A stretch of DNA of 64,000 bases from Adiantum capillus-veneris (taxonomy: Eukaryota; Streptophyta; Polypodiopsida; Polypodiales; Pteridaceae), in contig CM043950.1 of NCBI GenBank assembly GCA_014529385.2, positions 152,086,945-152,150,944 of the forward strand, in the 5' to 3' direction. A program made the position numbers and the translations under genes. A model generated the notes under the pieces. The model had not been told where the DNA came from and searched no databases. It saw only the letters and a list, made by a program, of their open reading frames with translations. Below, in pieces: positions 56,182-64,000 of the stretch; the first letter of the stretch is position 1; the number at the start of each line of letters is the position of its first letter.

Positions 56182-59100
56182 TGTTACCATATACATGTGG
56201 TAGTAATGTGTGTGAACACACTAGGACCGCCGGGGCATTTTTTCCCTCTTTAGGAGGTTTTTTCCCCCGTGCATTGTATATACGCCCATCACTCTAGGGC
56301 TATCGATTATTTTTCCATTGCACACTAAGTAATACACTCTCTATTGTGTTCCTTGAGCTTCCTTCGTCTTCTCCAAGCTGTGTGTGTTTCTCTGCAACCC
56401 TAATTCCAACAATTGGTATCAGAGCAGGTCACTTCCTCCCGGGCTTAGTCGCCAACTGTTCTAGCACACGCCTGTTCACTTTCTCCGATTTCAGTGAGCT
56501 TTGGCGAGCGTTCGCAGAATTTTGATTTGGGCTCATTTCGGCCTCCGTTTCCACTACAGGCAGTACTGCACAGGTTATTTCATCATTTTGTGCAGAGTTT
56601 CTGTCAGTGCCGTTTTCTGCATAACAGGTGTCTTATAGTCTTCAACGGTTTGTGCTATATAGTGCTATATAGCACAGGTTGTTCCCGCTCCATTTCTCCT
56701 ATTTTCGAGCAGTTTTCACATCAGGTACAACATTTACCATGGCTGACAACAACAACACAGATGTGTTCAAGATGTTTGCTGCTGAGGACAGGTTGGATGG
56801 GGACAACTACCCTATGTGGGCTTATATGATGCAACATGTTCTTGTGTAAAAGGGTGTCTGGAACATTGTGCAGGGCATTGATGTACGTCCTGGTTCTGAG
56901 GATGTAGGCGATGTTGAGGATGTTGCAGGTCTTGCTGCAAGGATTGCAGTTGTTAGAGTTGTTTTGCCTACGGCAGAACAAGCTTTTTGGGATGTTAAGG
57001 ATGCGCAGGCTCATGCATTGATTGCGTTGTCTGTGAAGCACACCATTGTTCCTCACATCCGTTTTGCAAAATCTGCAAAACAGGCTTGGGATATTCTAGC
57101 AGGTCTTTATGCAAGCTACAATGAGGCTAAAATTGCTTTGCTGCGTAAAGAGCTGGAGTCGAAGATTATGCATGAGGAAGATGATATGGACACTTTCCTT
57201 GCTAGTGTCAAGGATATCAATGAGCAGCTTTTTTCTGTAGGTGAAGTCATTTCTGACAGTTCCCTTGTGCAAACTGTTCTTGATGCCTTACCAGATTCCT
57301 ACCACACTTTTGCTAGTACTTGGAGACTGCTGACCCAAGGAAATCCTAAAGTTGTCAAGTTTGATGCATTATGCACCTTACTGTTGCAAGAGTCACGTTC
57401 CAAAAAAAACAGGACTAGGCAGCGTGCAATTGAACAGGCTTTTATTGCTTCTCAAAGAAAGGGTGGTAACAGTAATGCAGCCACTTCTTATGGTTCTGCA
57501 GCGAGTGGCAAAAATTATGTTCCTAATGCTTTTGCTGGCGGTACTTCGTCTTGCAATTCTCGTGATAAGGGCAAAAAGAAGATGCGTTGCCATTATTGTA
57601 AAGTCAATGATCACTTGATCAAATCGTGTCCTAAGTTGAAGGCCAAAGAGGCTAAGAAGAAAGAGGGTGGTTCCAATGCAAATGCTGGTTCCACTACAAA
57701 TGCAGCCATTGTTGAGTCTTCTCTAAAAGGAGACTGTAATGCTGATGTTGATGCAGAATGGGCTTTTAGTGCAGAGTGCACTTACAATCCTGCTGTCTAT
57801 GATGCATGCTTGTCAGTTGCTGCAGATTCACATGTGTGGTATTTCGACAGTGGTGCTACAAAGCACATTACCTCACATCGTGAATTGTTTAACTCTCTCG
57901 AGTCTGTCCCTCATGGGAATTCAGTCACTTGTGCCAACAACGCCTCTTATCCAGTTCAGGGAGTTGGAAAGATTGTGCTCACTGCTGCTAAGGGAAGTTG
58001 CTTCACAATTTTTGATGCACTTTATGTACCTGGGATCAAGAAGAATCTCTTGTCTGTATCCGCACTTGCTAGACTTGGACTTGTAGTCAAATTTGTGGAT
58101 GACAGATGTACAGTTCATGATCTCAGTTTTGGTGATGAAATTGTTGCATCTCGCCTTTTGTGCCGTGGGCTGTATAAGCTCACTTTGTATGACACGTGTG
58201 GACAAAATTTTGCAACTGCTGTTGCAGATTGAAGGGCTATTTCAGATGCAAAACTTTGGCATCCACGTTTTGGTCATCTGAATTTTGCGAGTTTGCTGCG
58301 TTTGCAGAAATCTGATATGGTTGCTTCTTTGCCACCTCTTGAAGCACCTGTCAAACATGTTTGTGAAGGCTGTATTTTGGGTAAGATGCAGCGTTCTAAA
58401 TTTCCAAAGGATGGTTCAGTTCGGGCCACATGCAGGTTGCAGCTTGTGCATAGTGATGTTTGTGGGCCCATGCAAACTCCGTCCTTGGGCAATTACCTGT
58501 ATTTCATGACTTTCATGGATGAATACTCCAAGCATGCATGGGTATTTCCGCTTAAAGCGAAGTCCAAAGTTTTTATGTGCTTCAAACAATTTTTGGCTAT
58601 GGCTGAAAATGTCTCGAAATGTACTATGGGCACCCTCTGTTTCGATCGAGGGGGGGAGTATATGTCTCATGAATTTAATGCATTTTTGGCTAGTCGTGGG
58701 ATAAAACACCAATGTATAGTGCCTTATACACCTCAGCAAAATGGTGTTGCTGAGAGGAAAAATAGGTCACTGACGGAAATGGCATGATGTATGGTCAAAA
58801 GTCAAGCTTTACCGCATTCTTTTTGGCTTAAGGCCATCATGTGTGCCACTTATGTACTTAACAGGTGTCCTACAAAAGCTTTGCAGTCTATTACTCCATA
58901 TGAAGCATGGCATGATAGAAAGCCTTCTATTGAGCACATGCGTGTTTTTGGCTATTTGGCATATGCTTTGGTGCCACAAGTGCAGCACAAAAAATTGGAT
59001 GATAACGCTGTCAAATGTATTTTTTTTTGTTATAGTTCTGAAAGAAAAGGTTACAGGTGGTATCATCCGCAAACAAAACATATTCTGGTCTCACGGGATG

Positions 59101-60832
59101 TAGTGTTTGTGGAAGATTCTGTTCAGCCCTTGCTGTCATGTACTAGAGACAGTAATGTAAGCTCACAGGACATTTATGACACTTTGTTGCCTCTTTTCAA
59201 TGGTGTAAATACGAATGTAAGTTCCAATGAGGCAAATGTACAGCCTATGGGGGTTTCTGAAAATGTTTTAGATCAGCCTATTACTGATGCAGATGTACAT
59301 GATGTACTTGATGAGGAAAGGGCTGAAAATGAGCAGGCTAGAGGTATGCCAAAATGGCTGGTGCACACTTTGCGTGACAGTAAATTGGATACATCTTTGT
59401 CTAGTCGTACTCGTTCAGGCTCTCGCCATGCATCTTATGCATCAGATTGTTATGCTTTGGCTGTGTCTAGCTAACATGATGTTGAGGAGCCTCTGACTTT
59501 TGATGAAGCACAAAATTCAGAAAATTGGATGGCTGCCATGGAATCAGAATATGATGCACTTATAGAAAATGACACATGGACTTTATGTGATTTGCCTCCT
59601 GGCAAAAAGGCCATTGGTAAGAAGTGGGTTTACAAGTTGAAACGCAAACCGGATGGTGAGATCGATCGCCATAAGGCTCGACTTGTTGCAAAGGGTTATG
59701 CACAGCAAAAAGGCATAGATTACAAAGAGACTTTTGCTCCCACTTTTCGTATGACTACTGTACATTTTCTATGTGCATTGGCAGCTCATTTTGGTTGGGA
59801 TGTACATCAATCAGACATTGTTACTGCTTTCTTGAATGGTGACATATTTGAGGAAGTTTATGTAACGCAGCCTCGCGGTTTTGTCATAAAAGGACAAGAG
59901 GACAAAGTGTGCAAATGTAACAAGGCTTTGTATGGGTTGAAGCAATCTCCTCGTGCTTGGTATGAGAAAGCTGACACTCATTTGGTCAAACAAGGCTTTC
60001 GTAATAGTCCAACAGAAAGCACATTGTATGTAAAGCGTGAGGGTGATGTATTTCTCATTGTGGTTCTTTATGTTGATGATTTGCTGATCACTGGACCCAA
60101 TGAGAGACATATTGCTGAATTTAAGGCTGATTTGAATGCTAATTTCAAGATGAAAGATTTGGGGCTATTGCATCATTATTTGGGTATACAGTTTAAGCAG
60201 TGTGATGGTGGTATTGCCTTGTGTCAGAAAAGTTACATAGAGACATTGCTATGTAAGTTTGAACTTGAGGATTGCAAACCTATTGCCACTCCCATGGAAA
60301 CAGGTTTGAAGTTGAGTCTTCATGATGCTGGCGATCCTGCTGATGTCACTCTTTACGAAACTGCTGTTGGCTGCCTCATTTATGTATGCAACACGAGGCC
60401 GGATATTCAGTTTGCAGTCTCACAAGTCAGCGGATTTATGCATAGCCCAGGGTCTAAGCATTGGCAGGCTGTCAAGAGAATTTTCCGCTACCTTAGTGGC
60501 ACTTTACATCTTGGCTTGTTTTATCCCAAGGGGGGATCATTGCCGCCAGTCTTACATGCTTTTTCGGACTCAGATTGGGCTGGCTGTTTTTACACACGAT
60601 TGTCCACAAGTGGTTTTTGTTTCATGCTTGGCAGTTCATGTATATCATGGTTGAGCAAGAAGGAACCTACTATGGCCACTTCGAGTTGTGAGGCTGAGTA
60701 CAATGCAGTCTTCACAGCTACGGTTGAGTGCGTATGGCTAAGACACCTTATGGATGATATGGGTGTTGGACAAGACACTGCCAACACTATCTACACTGAC
60801 AGTCAGAGCGCATTGGCAATTGCGAGGAACCC
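56182..60832 (+). mobile_element. Copia C: copy of the Copia B family, 3'-truncated
   Basis: LTR 56182-56411 and primer-binding site TGGTATCAGAGC (56414-56425) are followed by a gag-pol frame homologous to Copia B. It ends abruptly in RNase H at 60832 (...SALAIARNP), so no 3' LTR exists. It inserted just upstream of exon 1 of the minus-strand gene. Confidence 0.93.
56739..60832 (+). pseudogene. Copia C gag-pol, one frame with four stops
   Basis: From ATG 56739 (MADNNNTDVFKMF) a single frame persists for 4.1 kb without a frameshift and carries all Copia domains: zinc knuckle CHYCKVNDHLIKSC, protease DSGATKHIT, integrase (HSDVCGPM, FDRGGEYMS, QQNGVAERKN), reverse transcriptase (KWVYKLKRKPDG, YVDDLLITG) and part of RNase H (YTDSQSALAI). 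It is broken by TAA 56847, TGA 58230, TGA 58785 and TAA 59472. Against Copia B, the Ser of GATSer-type DSGA and the YVDD catalytic residues are kept, so death came through point mutations and the 3' truncation. A substituted FDRGGEY replaces SDRGGEY. Confidence 0.92.
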
Positions 60833-60939
60833 AGAAGATAGTTCTTGCCATTGATGATTTTTTTTTTTTTTAATGCTCTTGTGTAGATAGTTGTTGATGC
60901 TTGCCACCTTCTTATAGACTCTTTTCTCCAGAAGTAGGC
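60833..60939. other. Junction between Copia C and Copia D
   Basis: About 100 bp with a 14-base T-run that matches neither copy. Possibly the scar of the deletion that removed the end of C and the start of D. Confidence 0.5.
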
Positions 60940-62833
60940 ATGTGACAAAGGGTAAGGATAATGCAAAAGTTTGATGGTCTTGTCTATGTTTTGTTGCAAG
61001 AGGCCCAATCAAGAAAAAAATGGGGCTAAGTAGCATGATGCTACACATGCATGTGTGATTGCTCAAGAAAAGAAGAATGCCACTTTTGCCACTTCTATTG
61101 GTAGCATACCTACCCTTGTAATTCTTGTGATAAAGGAAAAAAGAATCTGAAATGTAATTATCGTGAATCAAATGATCATCTCATCAAACATCGTCCTAAA
61201 TTGGAGGCTAAAGAGGAAAAATGCAACCATTGCAAATGCTTCTTCTGATGTAGATTAGGCAAATGTTGTGCAAGGTACAAAATGCACTTTTGGTGTGCAA
61301 TGTCATTATAACCCATCTAATCATGATGCATGTATTGCAAAATCCTTGGATCATGTATAGTACTCTGACAATGTGCAAGTAAGCACATTACATCGTATCT
61401 TGATTTGTTCAATTCTCTTGAGACTCCCTAATGGAAATACCATCGTGTATGGCAACAACTGCTCTTAGCCAATTCAGGTAATTGGGAAGATTGTGCTTAT
61501 TGTTAGATGGCACCACTTTACAATTTGGATGCTTTGTATGTACCTAAGATCAAGAAGAATCTTTTGTTTGTGTTTTGACACTTGCAAAACTTGGTCTTGT
61601 AGTCGAGTTTGCGGATAGCAGATGTACTACGCATGATCTTAGTTTTGGTGATACTATTGTGGCATTTCAGGACAATGTGTAGTTTTTGATTCAAAGACAA
61701 TCAAATGAAAACTTTAACATGTTCGTTTAGGTAATCTTTATTTTGTAAGTTTCATATGATATGATTGCTTCATCGGCTCCTCGTGAGGAATCATTGAAAC
61801 ATGTATGTGAAGCCTATATTTTGGGCAAAATGCAAGGTTCTAAGTATCCAAAGCATGGTTTTGTGTGGCCTACTCGCACATTGCAGCTTCTACACAGTGA
61901 TGTTTGTGGTCCAATACACACTCCTTTTTTTGGGAATCATTTATACTTTGGGGTGTATGCACTAAAGGCAATATACAAAGTATTTATGTGCTTCAAGCAA
62001 TGTGTGCTTATGGTTTAAAATGTATTTGGTTGTAATTTGTGCATCCTTTGTTATGATCAAGTGGGACAGTATATGTCTAAAGAGTTCAATGCATTTCTGG
62101 CTAGTTGTGGGATATCTCACCCATGTACAGTGCCATATACCCCTCGTCCAAATGGTTTCCTAGATAGAAAAAATAGGTCACTCATGAAGATGGCACGATG
62201 TATAGTCAAAAGCCAAGCTTACTAAACGGGTTTCCCACTAAAGCATTGCAGCCTATCACTCCATGGAAAGAAGCCATCCATTTTTTATTTGTGTGTACTT
62301 GGTTGCTTGACTTATTTTTTTGGTACATGAACAAACATATTGAAAATTACATGATAAGGTTATGAAATGTATTTTGGTTTTTTACAGTCCAAAAGGAAAA
62401 GTTTACAGGTTGTTTTTGTGGAAGATGCAGTTCAACCTTGTTAGCATGTACCAAGAAGACCAATATGATACGTTGTTGCCTCTGTTTAGTGGTGGGAGTA
62501 TAAATGTAAATCGTAATGAAGCACACGTGTGGCTTATGCGGGTTTCAAATGATGTTATAGGTTAGCCATTTTCTTATGCAAAATTTTCAAGATGTAATCA
62601 ATGAGGATAGGACTAAAATGAGCAAGCTACAGGTTGCCAAGATGGCTAGTGCAAACCTTGCATGGCATAAACTAGGTGCACCTTTGTCTAATCGTACTTG
62701 TTCAAGTTTTCGACATGCCTCTAATGCATCACATCGTTATGTTTTGGTTGTGTCTAGTATGTATGATGAGGAAGGGCCTCTGACATTTGATGAATCAAAA
62801 ATTTAGAAAATTGGTTGTCTTTAATGCAGTATG
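60940..62833 (+). pseudogene. Copia D: older, highly decayed copy of the Copia B family
   Basis: Collinear but divergent gag-to-reverse-transcriptase text: KFDGLVYVLLQEA, a degenerate knuckle (LKCNYRESNDHLIK), integrase pieces CEAYILGKMQGSKYPKH and LLHSDVCGPIHTPFFGN, KEFNAFLASCGISHPC and a start of reverse transcriptase (ENWLSLMQY). Numerous frameshifts and stops show it is much older than C. It begins within gag and is cut at 62833 by the LTR of Copia E. Confidence 0.85.
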
Positions 62834-63665
62834 TGTTACCATATACATGTGGTAGTGATGTGTGTGGACACACTAGGACCGCCGAGGCATTTTTTCCCTC
62901 TTTAGGAGGTTTTTCCCCCCGAGCATTGTATATACGCCCATCACTCTAGGGCTATCTATCTTTCCATTGCACACTAAGTAACACACTCTCTATTGTGTGC
63001 GTTGAGCTTCATTCGTCTTCTCCAAGCTGTGTGTGCTTCTCTGCAGCCCTCATTCCAACAATTGGTATCAAAGCAGGTCACGTCCTCCCGGGCTTAGTCG
63101 CTAGTTGCTCCAGCACACACCTGCTCACTTTCTCCGATTTCAGTGAGCTTTGGCGAGCGTTCGCAGGTCGACAAATATTTTGGGAAAGCTCTAAGAGCTT
63201 GGTCTGCTCAGAATTTTGATTTGGGCTCATTTCGGCCTCTGTTTCCACTACAGACAGTACTGCATAGACTATTTCGTCATTTTGTGCAGAATTTCTGTCA
63301 GTGCCGTTTTCTGCATAACAGGTGCCTTATAGTCTTCTACGGTTTGTGCTATATAGCACAGGTTGTTCCCGCTCCGTTTCTCCTATTTTCGGGCAGTTTT
63401 CACATCAGGTACAACATTTACCATGGCTGACAACAACAACACAGATGTGCTCAAGATGTTTGCTGCTGAGGATAGGTTGGATGGGGACAACTACCCTATG
63501 TGGGCTTATATGATGCAACATGTTCTTGTGTCAAAGGGTGTCTGGAACATTGTGTAGGGCATTGATCTACGTCTTGGTTAAGAGGATGTAGGCGATGTTG
63601 AGGATGTTGCAGGTCTTGCTGCAAGGATTGCAGTTGTTAGAGTTGTTTTGCCTACGGCAGAACAA
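62834..63665 (+). mobile_element. Copia E: 5' LTR and gag start of the same family
   Basis: LTR 62834-63060 (227 bp), primer-binding site TGGTATCAAAGC (63063-63074, one mismatch) and gag from ATG 63423 (MADNNNTDVLKMFAAEDRLD) with a TAG at about 63555. Homology stops at 63665 (LPTAEQ), where a Gypsy fragment begins. Confidence 0.9.
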
Positions 63666-64000
63666 GAGTAAAAAAGTCTTGTTGTCCCTTGAAGCTCCAT
63701 CGGCAGTTACAATATCTCCTATCTCAAAAGCTTGAATGCCAACTTAGTGGCCAACTCTGTTGATATGAAGTTGTGAGTAGAGATAGGGTCAAACAAGATG
63801 AAGGCATCATGATCCCTTATTTTTTCCCAAGCATAGGAGAGAGGTGATCCTTTGCAATGAGCATCATGATCCCTTATTTTTTCCCAAGCATAGGAGAGAG
63901 GTGATCCTTTGCAATGAGCATCCTCTTTTGGAGCTTTGATTGTGGAAGCTCTAGGAGTCTCATTGTGGACATTTCTCTTGGGGCAAGAACGATAGCCATG
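63666..64000 (-). pseudogene. Ty3/Gypsy gag-protease fragment with in-frame duplication
   Basis: Reading leftwards from the window edge: HGYRSCPKR (end of a CCHC knuckle), an Ala/Pro/Lys linker, SPLSYAWEKIRDHDA twice, then ILFDPISTHNFISTELATKL, the retropepsin-like segment of plant Gypsy polyproteins, where the usual D(S/T)GA reads DPIS. One base is lost after it, so IQAFEIGDIVTADGASRDN lies in another frame. The catalytic Gly is absent, so the protease is dead. The 5' part lies beyond the window. Confidence 0.7.
63805..63918. repeat. 57-bp exact tandem duplication
   Basis: CATCATGATCCCTTATTTTT... repeats as 63805-63861 and 63862-63918 with no difference. 57 bp is 19 codons, so the frame of the Gypsy fragment is kept. 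Confidence 0.95.

Overview
This window is nuclear DNA of a land plant. One recognisable host gene is present: the 3' half of the RNA polymerase II subunit 3 gene, with a plant-type C terminus. Almost everything else is layered transposable elements. The mixture of Copia and Gypsy LTR elements, a hAT remnant, a HUH/Rep-type gene and an HGKG-type transposase relic would suit a large repeat-rich genome, possibly a non-seed plant. That lineage guess is inference. Nothing here is bacterial, and there is no CRISPR array.

Layout. 1-2690: edge of a minus-strand LTR element and a promoter-like stretch with repeated GCCACGTCA boxes. 2697-3923: decayed hAT transposase with a splice-site-bounded intron. 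4904-5826: last three NRPB3 exons. 5827-9907: gene-free, with a (GA)n tract and a candidate MITE. 9908-18954: a defective Copia element (A, 347-bp LTRs, TSD GCCCC) carrying a second, nearly intact Copia (B, 13108-18283, minus strand, TSD AGTTG). 18955-27350: gene-poor, with a duplicated 0.9-kb segment holding tRNA-like and GATCAC repeats, fold-back palindromes and a second tRNA-like unit. 27853-29416: a HUH/Rep-like endonuclease relic followed by a coiled-coil ORF. 30753-37269: part of a minus-strand LTR element (I) with an unfamiliar gag-like ORF and a leader full of palindromes. 37270-49256: a minus-strand gag-only LTR element (H) with 2.8-kb LTRs. Its gag appears to be spliced from an exon inside the LTR. 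A very young non-autonomous element (G, 42959-48236, TSD ACAAT) is nested in its right LTR. 49260-56137: two decayed convergent genes, an HGKG-type transposase relic and a spliced RING-like/coiled-coil gene, associated with three AAGTGC/GCACTT minisatellite blocks. 56182-63665: three broken copies of the Copia B family in series. 63666-64000: edge of a minus-strand Gypsy element with a 57-bp in-frame duplication.

How the parts relate. B and the copies at 56182-63665 are one family in both orientations, so the broken copies can be read against B. G and I both use tRNA-Asp-like primer sites, but what survives of each is complementary: a protease ORF in G, a gag/zinc-knuckle ORF in I. Defective elements with nearly identical LTRs (A, G) imply mobilisation in trans. 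Three observations deserve most attention: the HUH/Rep gene, the two-gene unit with intronic minisatellites, and the predicted LTR-to-gag splice in H.
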